DNA of 64,000 nt from Tubulanus polymorphus (taxonomy: Eukaryota; Nemertea; Palaeonemertea; Tubulaniformes; Tubulanidae). Under the pieces are notes generated by a model. That model was given only the letters and a program-made list of their open reading frames with translations, made no database searches and had not been told where the DNA came from. The stretch covers positions 15,679,775 to 15,743,774 of the forward strand of contig NC_134032.1 in the NCBI RefSeq assembly GCF_964204645.1. Direction: 5' to 3'. Of this stretch, positions 53,306 to 64,000 are shown one piece after another; within the stretch, counting starts at the first letter, position 1, and each line of letters begins with the position of its first letter. A program made the position numbers and the translations under genes.

Positions 53306-55554
53306 TTATCAGTTGGCTCAGACAAAATACAACCCCCTACATTCACGGGTAAACCTCGTGAAACATGTCACGCAACAGTCCAAAAAAAGTCCGAATCTAA
53401 TTTTCATCCTGTCCTCGATTTCTATTTCTAATTCTTGAATCTCGTTATTTCGGGAGAACTAATGACAATTTCATACTTTTCAAGATAAAGATAAAATCTT
53501 TAAAATTCAGTATCGAATTCGACATTTCCAGACATGTTATAACTTCGTTCATTCATATAAGATTTCGTGATTATTTTGACGCTTAGTGGCGCCATTTTAT
53601 TTGCAAATACACGACGACGTTGTAACGAAATGGTGAAAACGAAGAAATAAAACTCTAAACTCTATGAAATAGACGAGGCTCATGCCCTGTACATTGATCT
53701 AAATTCTACTTTTATTGTGCAATTAAGCCTGTGATTCTTACGAATGCACGCACTTGAAACAGCCTAGGGATTTACTGATTATAATTCCGATTGCCTTGAA
53801 GGAGATTCAACCGACTTTGAGTTCAACTAACATTTCAAAAGGAGCATCGTAATGGTGGTGGGTTCAACAGGAGTACCAACTGTCTCCTCGATACGCTCTC
53901 TACGTGAATCCCCCCGCCCCCCCCCCCCACACAGCGGCTGCCATTACAGCGCCTGACAGCCAGTGACAGCTCTTGACGATGGCTTCTGTCCCCTCGATTA
54001 CCAAATGACAATTTCTGAATCTACTTTGAGCCCTGGATTAACAGAACCATACGTACGTATTTTATACCCGAAACGCTGATTCCCGTGAAATATATGTACT
54101 GTTAATTCGGCTCAGTCGACAGCGTATTATGTTCTAGGGGGGGGGGGGCGTTATGGGGCAGAATAGGGGTGCGCTAGAGCTAAACAATAGCAATTCCACA
54201 CTGCAGCTGCACTGAATATACGGTATATAATATATTTGCTGGTTAATTAAATCGGTTATCGTCCCAGAGCTAATCATTCGTGAAATCACACAAACATCGA
54301 TCAATATTATATCGATTGTAAATGGACGTAGTAGGGGGTATCCCTTATTTCCGGATATATATACGTACGAACGACCCATAGTTCTACGGGTCATTTCAGA
54401 ATGAGAATTTGCCGACTCGGAGGAGTTTAAACCCGAATGAATTTGTAAAATGAACTGAGATCGTCAACTCCTAAGAGCGGAACTGGATCCAAGGACACCG
54501 GCCTACACTAAATCTTTTAAACGTATTGTCCCCACGTATTATTCCAAAAAAATATAAATCGAAAAATTTGTATCGCTTTTAGAGCTTAAACCTTACTGTG
54601 AAACTGGGCCCAGGGCTCGAACCTAATACCTCAAGCGTACCAGGCGAACACGCTAACCGCTAGACCATAGACCGGTAGTTACTGATATTTCGTGTAAGTT
54701 TGTCTGTTTTGACCCATCTGAGGCGAGGCAGCCAGCTTGCGACCGATTGAGTGCAGAAACAACCGATGGACAATATTCAATTACTATAGCATTTAGGAGA
54801 AGAGCATGAGTCTAATACTCGAAGTGGGAGAAGGGGAGAGAAGTCCGAGAGGGGGAGAGGGGAGAGGGGAGAGGGGAGAGGGGAGAGGGGAGAGGGGAGA
54901 GGGGAGGGGGCGTTTAAGGCATGAATATCACTCTTTCCTCAAGATATCAAGCCAATAATGAGAACCGTTTCTTTTTTAAAATTCTCAAAACAGCCTTCCA
55001 CACTCCAACTGGTAAGTAGTAGTGGTTTCATAGATAGCTTCGTTTGATTTTCCAAATATTGACATATCTCTGTTTGGTTTGGTCAAATCCACGACAACGT
55101 GATATAATAAAATGGTTTAGATCTAAAACAATTCAGGAATCGATTAGCCAAAGTATTAGAATCGATTGAACCGTCCTCCACGAAGGAAACTTATTCGGAT
55201 ACCTAAAATTTTAGGTCTATCTATTTGGGGTTGATTTTAGATTTTTTTTCAAAATTGCAAAAGTGGTCGAAGATCTCTATGAACCTCTGACTCACTCCAG
55301 ATTTGGGCCTACGTCACTATTGTTTATAAAAAGACCCGATCACGCTTCAAGGCTAAACTATTTTCCTCTTTGAGATGACGCCTATTCATTTCCTGTTCTT
55401 TTATTCGATAGACACAACATCTTCCGCTGCTCTGTCGCTATAGAAATTTTGGGAAATAATTTTGCCTTTGGGTTGTGAAAACTGGGGCAAACTGAGGATT
55501 GTGCCGATTGTTAGAATGCAGTCTGGGCATTATAGCACTTAGTCATGGGTCACA
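53306..55554. other. Intergenic, one SINE and simple repeats
   Basis: A G-run near 54137-54148, a GAGAGGGGA array at 54830-54912 and the tRNA-like SINE at 54600-54685. No gene seen. Confidence 0.45.
54600..54685 (-). repeat. tRNA-derived SINE head
   Basis: On the minus strand, TGGTCTAGCGGTTAGCGTGT (A box), then CGCCTGGTACGC, then AGGTTCGAGCCCTGG (B box). It resembles a tRNA with GTCTAGCGGTTAG but lacks a closing acceptor stem. It continues directly into GGGCCCAGTTTCACAG, the terminal word of the local MITE families, so the word may be part of a SINE tail. Confidence 0.6.
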
Positions 55555-55980
55555 ATAATACTGAGTAAGAGTTTGTGAAATACAGTAGACTCTGTCTCTT
55601 ACTGCGGTAAAGTTGAGACCGGTAAAATTCTACCCTGAGTTGGTGTTAAATACTGAGTAAGAGTTTGTGAAATACAGTAGACTCTGTCTCTTACTGAAGT
55701 TGAAACCGGTAAAATCCTCAATCTCAATTTTCTCAATGATATATGTTTATAGTAGACTCTGTCTCTTACTGCGGTAAAGTTGAGACCGGTAAAATTCTAC
55801 CCCGAGTTGGTGTCAAATACTGAGTAAGAGTTTGTGAAATACAGTAGACTCTGTCTCTTACTGCGGTAAAGTTGAGACCGGTAAAATTCTACCCCTAGTT
55901 GGTGTCAAATACTGAGTAAGAGTTTGTGAAATACAGTAGACTCTGTCTCTTACTGAAGTTGAAACGGGTAAAATTCTCAA
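55555..55980. repeat. 92-bp tandem array 2
   Basis: Five copies, two with internal deletions (CTTACTGAAGTTGAAAC), of the unit seen at 37705-38612. Intergenic. Confidence 0.93.
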
Positions 55981-56309
55981 TCTCAATTATCTCAATACTT
56001 GTAATACAATCTCGCTAGGAACGTGAAATATCGAATTTCCGATAAACGTCGCGGGGTATGACGTTCTTACATTGCATCTGTTGGCGGTGACCTCTCGGCA
56101 GCTGGTCGACCAGAATATCCGGCACGCGCGGGCTTTATTCTTGACTTGCCTTGTATGGGCATCTAGATAATGTATATGACTTCTTGAGAAAGAAAAAAAC
56201 CAGCTGTAACTCTAAAAATAAAACGGGCACGCGTTCAGTTATAATTGGAGTTGTCAAAGTTTTAATCCCGCTATGAAAAGACGACTCGCGTTTGTATGGA
56301 TTGTGCCGA

Positions 56310-56319
56310 TATATAAAGG
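56310..56319 (+). promoter_or_regulatory. TATA box of the small plus-strand gene
   Basis: TATATAAAGG preceded by GTGCCGA and followed about 30 bp downstream by a probable transcription start region near 56340-56350. It is the only good TATA match upstream of the gene starting at 56853. Start site is inferred. Confidence 0.45.
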
Positions 56320-56344
56320 CAGGGTCGCGGGGGTTGATCGGGCA

Positions 56345-56539
56345 GAACAAGATAGTCCAGTCAGCGATCTGTGTGACATGCTGGCAGTCGACACCGAGAC
56401 ACGTAGGACTGGAGAGAGAGAGAGAGAGTGAGAGCGGTATAGGGCTATTTCTTTAGCGGTCTTATAATACGAGTGTTTCTCATAACCTCGACAGGGCTCG
56501 TTCATAACTGGATATATTTACGAGGATAGTATTTATAAG
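56345..56539 (+). other. Probable noncoding first exon
   Basis: Runs from the inferred start below the TATA box to the donor ATAAG|GTAAGA at 56539/56540. The paired acceptor TTGATTTCTAG ends at 56840, just upstream of the coding exon. The left boundary is approximate. Confidence 0.4.
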
Positions 56540-56852
56540 GTAAGACTAGCTTCATTACTTTTGAAGTTGTTAGATTGGCTATAGAACTAAAATGGGTTTA
56601 GACTGGTCTAAAGTTGTTAGATTGGTTATAGAACCGATACGAGTTTAGACTTGTTTTATGACAGCTAATCACTGATCCCTGAGATGGATAGAAGCTTCCA
56701 TCCGAACTGTCAGTAAAACAGATTTTATAATTGTTGTACGTTCATATTGAGGGTTTTTTTCTAAATAGCCATATTGATTTCGGGTGAATCCACCGCGTAA
56801 AGAAAGGGTCCAATTTTTAAGATCGCTTCTTGATTTCTAGATCTGCAAGCCG

Positions 56853-57828
56853 ATGAGTAAAATGACGGAGTCGCCGATTTCTAGGAGCAAGAAATACTCC
56901 AGTGAGAGTTTCTCTTCGCTGATCTCAGAATGCAATCAACTGATGCACAATAGATGGAGCAAGTTGAAACCGGACTCCCCGCCAGAACCGCACAGACCAG
57001 GTCAGTTTATACCAAACCCAAGGGGCCAGTTTTTCAATCATAGCTTATGGACTTAAGCCCAATGGTCTTGGTTCTACAGATTGGCCTTAAATTATCAGAT
57101 TGGTTATTGAACTAAAAAACAGTTAATTTTCGGGTTGTTATTTTTTTTTTTAATTTCTCATATACAGGTCTGCTGCCATCGCGTAAAGAATCCACTACCA
57201 CCAACGCACACGGCGATTATCGGTACAATCCCGCACACGGCGACTACAGCCCATCGGCGACGCACACCACCTCCACAGGAAAATACATCTATCTCGCGTA
57301 CGAAAAAGAGTAAGTATTTTTAGAAATAAAAACCCAGTTTCCAGTTCCACAGTTGTGAGTTAGAGTTAACTCTGAGTTAAAATTAGTTCATTTTCAATGA
57401 GTTAACTCAGGGTCAAATCTTAACTCAGAACTGTGGAACTGGACCCAGTTTAATAGCTATGAGTAACTCTATTAGCTGGATTATATACATCTGTCCAAAT
57501 CTTGCCTGAACTTGAAATTTTGATATTTCAGTTATCTTACATTAGTTTACGTATAAATATATATAATCTCCTTGATTATCTCGGATTAAAGAATATCTAA
57601 TCGTTTTATTACGTGTTAATCCGCGTTGGATTATCTAACACATTAATCCCATCAATGTCAGATGACCTCACTCATAAAATGATTTATTTTATTTTTTATT
57701 TTAGAACGAATAATAACGAATTGGGGACAGCGGAACTGGGAACTCCCTCAGTGGTACCGGGCACTCCTCCATCGGCATCGACTCCGTTGCTGGAGCCAGA
57801 CCTACTCAACAGGAGCACGTCGTTCTAG
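56853..57828 (+). CDS. Unrecognised 137-residue Ser/Thr/Pro-rich protein
   Basis: Three phase-matched exons: 56853-57000, 57168-57309 and 57705-57828 (stop TAG), 414 nt in all. Acceptors are TATACAG and TTTTAG; donors are CCAG|GTCAGT and AAAGA|GTAAGT. The start ATG is the first after an in-frame TAG at 56838. The N-terminus MSKMTESPISRSKKYSSESF is Ser-rich with a basic patch, followed by a possible amphipathic helix (LISECNQLMHNRWSKLK). The middle has two AHGDY motifs and many His/Thr. The tail is Thr/Pro-rich with LGTAELGTPSVVPGTPP and ends RSTSF, fitting a class I PDZ ligand (T-x-F). No signal peptide or membrane segment. I do not recognise the family; it looks intrinsically disordered. A polyadenylation signal lies at 57940. 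Confidence 0.7.
57335..57445. repeat. CAACTGTGGAACTGG-family inverted copy
   Basis: CCAGTTCCACAGTTGTGAGT on the left and AACTCAGAACTGTGGAACTGG on the right, flanking GAGTTAACTC palindromes. A single foldback unit of the family tandemised elsewhere; it may be the ancestral dispersed form. In intron 2 of the small gene. Confidence 0.7.
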
Positions 57829-57939
57829 GAGACTAAAAACACAATCGCGCTTTGTGGAAATATATCATATCTATAATTCGACAATTCTAATATAAAAACA
57901 AACTGTACAAAAATTGATAGTTATCATTATTAATATTAT

Positions 57940-57945
57940 AATAAA
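57940..57945 (+). terminator. Polyadenylation signal
   Basis: AATAAA 112 bp downstream of the stop codon of the gene ending at 57828, in AT-rich DNA. Confidence 0.55.
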
Positions 57946-58222
57946 ATTAGAATATAAACTTACCCGAAAGTGCTAAACTAGTTTTTATATCAGTTTCGTT
58001 CAGGGCTGACCCACATTTTATTTGAATCTGCGGCCCCAGATCTGCTGTATACCCAGCCATCTATTGGAGTTGTCTCAAATCAAGACTGGCCTAAATCAAA
58101 TCCATGTAGAAAGACGCCAAGATGGTAAAAAAGACTTGTACTGACACGTGTTAGACGCAATACACTTGACAGTACCATGTTCAGGATTTTCTAACTTGTT
58201 TCATGGTTGATAACTCCCTAAT

Positions 58223-58414
58223 GGGAGTGAGCCGATCCTGGAGGTACTGCAATACCAGGCCAACTCGTGGCGAAGGCGGAGCAAGCCCCTGACTCTTCAC
58301 CTAGTGCCAAAAATCAGTTTAATATCGAAGCTCCCCGATGGGGAGCGTATCAGATATTAAGCTGATAAGAACAGATACTACACTTTGATCTTAGCCAATA
58401 GGCCGAGAAGCGAT
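58223..58414 (-). ncRNA. U2: U2 spliceosomal snRNA
   Basis: Minus-strand sequence starts ATCGCTTCTCGGCCTATTGG and contains the branch-site pairing element GTAGTA (in ATCAAAGTGTAGTATCTG), the stem-loop CTTATCAGCTTAATATCTGA, the Sm site GATTTTTGG, and the 3' stem-loop GGCCTGGTATTGCAGTACC. Length about 192 nt, as usual. The ATCAAAGTG spelling is that of invertebrate U2 RNAs. U2 pairs with the intron branch point in the major spliceosome. All functional elements look intact, so I expect an active gene; the exact 3' end is approximate. Confidence 0.96.
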
Positions 58415-58435
58415 ACCGTTCAGACTTCGCGATTT

Positions 58436-58443
58436 CTTATATA
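58436..58443 (-). promoter_or_regulatory. TATA-like box upstream of U2
   Basis: TATATAAG on the minus strand, about 22-29 bp upstream of the U2 5' end. Whether a proximal sequence element lies further up (58460-58480) cannot be judged without a species-specific consensus. Confidence 0.4.
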
Positions 58444-58444
58444 C

Positions 58445-59087
58445 GAAAACCCGATCTCTGTGGGGCTAGGTGCCGACTTTGACGCATAGAAACTGACATT
58501 AAATATCTTTATCCGCGGTGTTTAATTTCGTAGAAATATTCGTCTTAAAGAGCAAAAAATTCCCTGAAATATTTGAGGTATTTTTACCGCTTTCGAAATC
58601 AGCGAATGTATTGAAAATTGGGTTTTTAATCCTTTCGTCTAAATTCTCTAAACGACAAATGCATAATTTGGCATTATTCAAATATTGCATTGTGTTCGAG
58701 CTATTCATAAATGCGTTATGAATGAATACAATAATCGATCGATTGAGGCCAAACGATCACAAAGTGCGCTTTACACAGAGCGCCGCGGCAGGCGAGAGCT
58801 ATTACAATGTGTGGTGTACACACACAGTGTAACACAATGTAACTAGTTTCTCCTCGCTGTCCGTCAGATCAGCTGCTGTCTCTATCATAAAACAACCATA
58901 TCCCTGTCATTATATGAAAGCATTGCCTTGAGCCCAGCTCCACGGTTGTGAATTAAATATTTTAAGAGGTTGGATGGATGCAGGCTCCAAACTGCAGATT
59001 GGAATGGTGATAAGCTTTTTTAATCGGTTTATAGGCCTACCCATGTAAAAATACCCGACCATGAAACTAAACCACAGACTAAGGTAG
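58445..59087. other. Intergenic, no gene seen
   Basis: AT-rich, overlapping random frames on both strands at 58499-58721, and a CG-richer stretch near 58760-58800. The U2 promoter presumably lies in the first 100 bp. Confidence 0.4.
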
Positions 59088-59450
59088 CTCCAGACTGCAG
59101 ATTGTGTGAAGGGCTGCAGGTTCCAGACAGCAGATTGTCTGAAGGGGTACAGGTTCCAGAGATTGTCTGAAGGGGTACAGGTTATAGGCTGCAGATTGTC
59201 TGAAGGGGTACAGGTTCCAGAGATTGTCTGAAGGGGTACAGGTTATAGGCTGCAGATTGTCTGAAGGGGTGCAGGTTACAGGCTGTAGATTGTCTGAAGG
59301 GGTACAGGTTACAGGCTGTAGATTGCCTGTAGGGGTGCAGGTTACAGATTGTCTGTAGAAGCCCAGAGTCCCGGCTGCAGATTGTCCGAGGGGTACAGGT
59401 TGCACATTGAGTGGGACAGGCCAAAGCTGCAGATTGTCTCAGGTACGAAG
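59088..59450. repeat. ~33-60-bp tandem repeat
   Basis: Irregular units of GCAGATTGTCTGAAGGGGTA + CAGGTTACAGGCT, with a shorter variant CCAGAGATTGTCTGAAGGGG. No coding evidence. Confidence 0.88.
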
Positions 59451-60589
59451 GTGCAGGCGCCACAGATCTACATCTGTGTGAATCGATAAAACAAAGAAGC
59501 TACAACTTAAACATATATGTTCAGAATACAAAATGGTCTCTATCTATTTATTTGTCCTATCTTAATTTTTTCATGAAGCATTCAATGATACAAGAAAATA
59601 TCATTCCGGAAATTACAAACACGCAATAAAAACAACTCCTCGATTTAATAAATAAACTAGTTCACACACAAATATAGAAAAAATTCATTGATCCAACCTA
59701 AAAGTGTAGTAGTGTGAATTTACTATAATATTTGATTTCAATGCAGATCAATTCAAAAACAATTTTACACCCAGGCGCGTTGGAAGCAATTTTTGATTGC
59801 TGCGGCCAAATGCCGATTTTGGAAAGGTTCTAATTATTGCCGCGGCGAATTTACTTAATTTCTTCAAAAAGGTGGTATTCAAAGAAAAAAAAACGTTATT
59901 CAGTAAATTATTGCAGCGGCTTTCACAGCTGCAGTCACTGCACTTACAACGCCACCGACACCCTATAGACCCTTGATTTACAGACCCCTATCCAGTTTCA
60001 ATGCAACTACATATACTCTGACAATCTAGTATGAAAATATAACAACAGCTCGTAAAAATATCTTATTGAAAATCTCACACATATTTTGTATATTATTGTA
60101 TAAAGCATTAGATAGCGAATTATAGAAATTTCAATACATACAATCAGACATATTATCGGATAAATAATGTATATTTTACCCTAATTTGCATAAATCATGT
60201 CTATTTCATTTGAATTTGCATAAATCATGTACATTAACATCACAGGCGGTTATATACCCAGTTGAACAGTTCGGAAATGTTACACCATTATGGAATGAAA
60301 TTTAACCAATCCCTGTGGGGAACTAGGTCTATTGTGGAATTGTTGTGGAATTGGGTCCACTATGGAACTACTGTGGAATTGGGTCTACTGTGACTGTGAC
60401 TAAACTATATTTTATTTTCCTGTCATTAAGAGAAAAACATTTTTTTCCGTATTCTGTGAGTTCAAGGCCATGCGGAGTGACGAAATGTCCGCTATAAGTT
60501 GCTAGCCGAATAAGCTGGTGATATGTAACAGAGAAGTAATGTTGGCTGTCAGTTTTTAGTTCCCGGATGATTAAAGATGTCTAATCTTT
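59451..60589. other. Intergenic, no gene seen
   Basis: AT-rich. Two direct copies of TTTGCATAAATCATGT lie at about 60187 and 60221. Degenerate TGTGGAATTGGGTC words lie at 60335-60390. TTTATT near 60407 could supply the antisense polyadenylation signal of the cathepsin B gene. Confidence 0.4.
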
Positions 60590-60885
60590 GTCAAAAATGT
60601 TTGTCTAAACCTTTGGAATTGAGGTTTAAACCATCAGAGTTAAAGGTTTAAACCTTTGGGATTGAGGTTCAAACCATCAGAGTTAATGGTCTAAACCTTT
60701 GGGATTGAGGTTCAAACCATCAGAGTTAAAGGTTTAAACCTTTGGGATTGAGGTTCAAACCATCAGAGTTAAAGGTCTAAACCTTTGGGATTGAGGTTCA
60801 AACCATCAGAGTTAAAGGTTTAAACCTTTGGGATTGAAGTTCAAACCATCAGAGTAAAAGGTCTAAACCTTTGGGATACCGGCGC
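60590..60885. repeat. ~43-bp minisatellite overlapping the cathepsin B stop codon
   Basis: Six to seven copies of AAACCATCAGAGTTAAAGGT + TTAAACCTTTGGGATTGAGG. The rightmost unit (GGTCTAAACCTTTGGGATAC) contains, on the minus strand, the last codons and stop of cathepsin B. Confidence 0.9.
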
Positions 60886-63800
60886 AAACTTGACTTTCAA
60901 TTCCGCATTCATCTTTTCCGCGAATAATCTTGAAGAAACCTTGACGAAAATAGAAAATAGAAATTAAGAATCACTTTGCGGTTTTTTTTTTCGGTTTGCT
61001 GTTAATCTTATTTGAAACAACGTCTCTGCTAACATACCTTTATCTCCCCAATCTGGGTTCCATGAGTTGGCGACGAGCCAGTAAGGGGTACCATCTTCAA
61101 CTCCCCATCCGAGTATTTTGATAGCGTGACCTCCGAGTTGACCACCACTAGTGTGCTGATATACACCTATAACATTACATTACAATGAAAACTTAAATTC
61201 TATATTGTAGCCTTCAGTAGTATGTACATTTTAGACATCAGTAGTAAGTACATTGTAGACATCGGTGGTATGTACATTGTAGCAATCAATGGTATGTACA
61301 TTGTAGACATCAGTGGTATGTACATTGTAGCAATCAATGGTATGTACATTGTAGACATCAGTGGTATGTACATTGTAGACATCAATGGTATGTACATTGT
61401 AGACATCAATGGTATGTACATTGTAGACATCAATGGTATGTACATTGTAGACATCAGTGGTATGTACATTGTAGCAATCAATGGTATGTACATTGTAGAC
61501 ATCAGTGGTATGTACATTGTAGCAATCAATGGTATGTACATTGTATTTTTCAGTGGTATACAGTGTTGACTGTACAATGGGATACCGGCAATACTATGGT
61601 GGCTATCCTATTTTGGGTATGATATGGAGTGGTATGGCGTATATTGGGTATGGTTTGCAATAACTAATTCTTACCACTTTTATAACTGGGGAAATCAGCG
61701 TAGACAGTAAAAGCAGCTTCTACCGGACCGTTAGTCATTATTTCGTTCATTATTTGTTGAGGTTCAGATTGTATGCTGTAAACAGTAGCGCCTACAAACA
61801 TATAACAACATAACAAATATAGCTGCAAAGCGGCGATAACGGGTTTTCTGCCTTTCACATGTGATGCGAAGAGATTGAAATGCAAAATAAATAAAACGAC
61901 AACAATTAACATTTCTATTCATCCCTATACTACCACATTTATTAGAAAGCGCCACCTACAGTTGTCAATTCAGTTTACGAGTTAAGATACAATTAATAGG
62001 GATCATTCATTTATTATGTATGCATAAAATTTGAATTTTTCAACCCCCCCTCCCCCTGTACGCAAAATCAGCCATTCTTTCATATACATTAAGCATTACA
62101 GTACGCAATTGCACTGATCCCTCCCCCTCCCCTAATGCGTACGTAATAAATGAATAATACCACAATATTAACGCGAAATAATCTTAAGTCTGAAAATTTT
62201 TCCCTGAACTAGAAGTTTATTCTCAGTTTCAACCATATTGTCCGTTCCCCGAAATAACACAAAGAAAATCAAATCCATTGAAGAGTGTTATTTACATGTA
62301 AAAGTGGACCATGTCATACATACCAAAGTGTTTATCTTTGCGGTAAGGTGTGGTGTAGCTTGTTTCACATTGCTGAATACATTTAGGAGTTGGTAGTTCC
62401 CCTTTACACGCAGGTTTCGGTCCGACTACATGGTGTTCACACGACGGAATCGTATACGGCCGACATCCCTGAAAATAACTCACACTGTCAGTCCTTACCC
62501 CGCCGTAAACAAATCAGATGAACCCGAGCCCCAGTAATATTGCCGTGCCCGTGCCGAATCGGAGAGCAGTGACCAGTCATAATTGAAAGGCCGGGGTTCA
62601 GTAGAAACCAAAAAGCCTTTTCTCAGATAAAGCAGACAAGTCAGTGGACTCTATTGGGGTTCTGGCCTCGGTTTTAGATATTTTTGATAAAAAAAGTCAG
62701 AAAGGTTGCAATATCCTGGGCCTAACTCGATTCAATTTCAAATGAGTTAGTTCCAGGGTTAAAGTTAATACTAGTCTATAAAACAAGCCCCTGGCGTGAG
62801 AAAGTTACACTTACAACAAACTATTGCCGGTCATTTTTTTCTAGAATCACTCAGAAAATGATCCAGTCTTTCAAAATTTTCTCAAGGGCGGACCCCCAAA
62901 CCCCCATTTCAAAATTCCCAGATCAGTCCATGAGAGGAGTTGACTGCGTGTATTTATATTTCAAAGATTTTGCTGTTTTTCGCAGTTGTTTTGTAGGCAT
63001 AGTTTTATCAAGTACGGTAGACTATAATGGCTGACATTCATATCAGCCATTATAGTCTACCGTACTCGAATCAAACTACACCTACGTTTGATCGCATTGA
63101 GTCACGAGTTTCAATTCTCGCGGTCTCGTGGCTATCACGATAATCATAAATCACAAGACTTGACAAATCAGAACGTGATATAGAAAAATAAGATCATTGT
63201 TTTTCACAGAATTATTATCAGCAGACAGCGGTAACCTTCACATGGCCCTCTGATTACTCAGTAAATTGACATATACCGATACGTATAAGAGTATTAAAAT
63301 GGCTGGGGTATAAAACCAAAAAATGTGAAACACTCTGAGCAGCTTCGCTGGATTCAGCGCCATATAATAAATACACTCATTAGAGACCTCAACCGACCAG
63401 GGGCGGATCTATTTTCGGGTATCTGGACCCCTGACTTCTTAATGAGATTCATGCCTTTTTATATCAAATCGAGGCAGAGCTCATCATAAATTTGACACTG
63501 ATCCAATCAGAATATTGCGCCCATTCAAAGTTTTCCTACACCCAGGTTGGAACCTGCTTGAGTGCATGGCTCAACTTCTTTTTTTGTTGTACCCCTGTGC
63601 TTCAATTTCTCTAGATCCAGTCGAAGTCTAAGATGACCCTCAGACACTCGTAGAAGGATTAGAGATGACCGCCTCTTACTCAGTAGCATTGTCAGGACTA
63701 CTGTAAATATTTCACCGGAGTTGACCGGAAAATCAGCTGACAATCGAGGAAATGGTTTAACCAAAAAAATTTCAAACATTATTCACTGATTTGACTCTGA

Positions 63801-63916
63801 TATCGCGTAAGGATGAGAGTGTTTTCGTTACCTGATGACTGTTATATTGACCTCCTGATACAAGTCCAGTATTTTTGAAAAATGACCATGCAGCCTGTGG
63901 GTATCCGCCATTACAA
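60864..63916 (-). CDS. ctsb: Cathepsin B, 3' half (5' end outside window)
   Basis: Five exons on the minus strand: 63832-63916, 62324-62468, 61675-61791, 61038-61166 and about 60864-60939 (stop TAG at 60864). All internal phases agree. Lysosomal papain-family cysteine protease. Landmarks in order: [34 protein letters not shown], the occluding loop with its His pair that gives cathepsin B its dipeptidyl-carboxypeptidase activity; TPKCIQQCE and [37 protein letters not shown] with the catalytic His; [11 protein letters not shown] with the catalytic Asn; and [14 protein letters not shown]. The exon with the catalytic Cys, the propeptide and the signal peptide lie beyond 64000. The tail after AGIP is short. 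By my count the last exon is one base short of a perfect fit; this could be a counting slip or a one-base indel and should be rechecked. Confidence 0.94.
61205..61562. repeat. 24-bp minisatellite
   Basis: About 15 copies of TCAATGGTATGTACATTGTA+GACA with variants (TAGCAA for TAGACA), in a cathepsin B intron between the exons at 61038 and 61675. It starts about 40 bp beyond the exon acceptor. Open on both strands because the unit is a multiple of three. Confidence 0.95.
62469..63831. other. Cathepsin B intron, no nested gene seen
   Basis: Contains a perfect hairpin at 63011-63066 and otherwise unremarkable sequence. The minus-strand frame at 63525-63779 has no recognised features. Confidence 0.5.
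63011..63066. repeat. Perfect 24-bp hairpin
   Basis: AGTACGGTAGACTATAATGG+CTGA and its exact reverse complement, separated by 8 bases (CATTCATA). In a cathepsin B intron. Could be a small foldback insertion or a hairpin RNA source; no flanking target duplication is obvious. Confidence 0.85.
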
Positions 63917-64000
63917 CTAGAAAATGCATATCAGATTATAGAAAACAACTTGAATACGATAAATATAGCCTACCAATCACAGGGCTAATTCTTAGCCTGG

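Overview
This is nuclear DNA of a multicellular animal, most likely a marine invertebrate. The genes have GT-AG introns and short exons. There are interspersed tRNA-Leu genes, an invertebrate-type U2 snRNA gene, tRNA-derived SINE fragments and foldback elements, and an unusually dense load of minisatellites. I cannot name the species; a lophotrochozoan or an early deuterostome are only guesses.

Coding sequence is a small fraction of the window. I assembled gene models by hand from splice sites and reading phase. On the minus strand, left to right, they are: (a) the 5' part of an unrecognised gene made of microexons (464-3483); (b) an SLC35F3/F4-type multi-spanning transporter, 8 coding exons (10758-17203); (c) a class I phosphatidylinositol transfer protein (PITP), 10 coding exons (20595-25492); (d) a calmodulin-like EF-hand protein, 5 coding exons spread over 10.5 kb (34107-44658); (e) a weak single candidate exon (49541-49620); (f) a U2 snRNA gene (58223-58414); (g) the 3' half of a cathepsin B gene running off the right edge (60864-63916). 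On the plus strand are two identical tRNA-Leu(TAA) genes (16832-16914 and 18336-18418) and a small three-exon gene for a 137-residue Ser/Thr/Pro-rich protein (56853-57828) with a visible TATA box, leader exon and polyadenylation signal.

The rest is repeats. About thirty tandem arrays have units from 2 to about 111 bp. Several touch functional gene parts: an ACTGG array contains the exon 2 splice donor of the transporter, a minisatellite unit carries the cathepsin B stop codon, and a small duplication has copied a PITP splice donor. Foldback or MITE-like elements are common (8.8-9.5, 12.0-12.4, 14.0, 24.4, 26.8, 30.9 and 34.5-35.0 kb).

The most interesting repeat class shares a CTGANGA ... 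GAAACG core with a complementary stretch between, like a hammerhead ribozyme core. It occurs as dispersed head-to-head or tandem elements (4.0, 16.0, 25.3, 40.5, 40.8 kb) and as two 69-bp tandem arrays (31.1-32.1 and 41.5-42.3 kb) that end at the same unit position. I infer a link to Penelope-like retroelement termini or to a hammerhead satellite. No reverse transcriptase is seen in the window.

The genes look like an ordinary, functionally unrelated set: lipid transfer, calcium sensing, membrane transport and lysosomal proteolysis. I see no operon-like organisation and no evidence of a novel multi-gene system.
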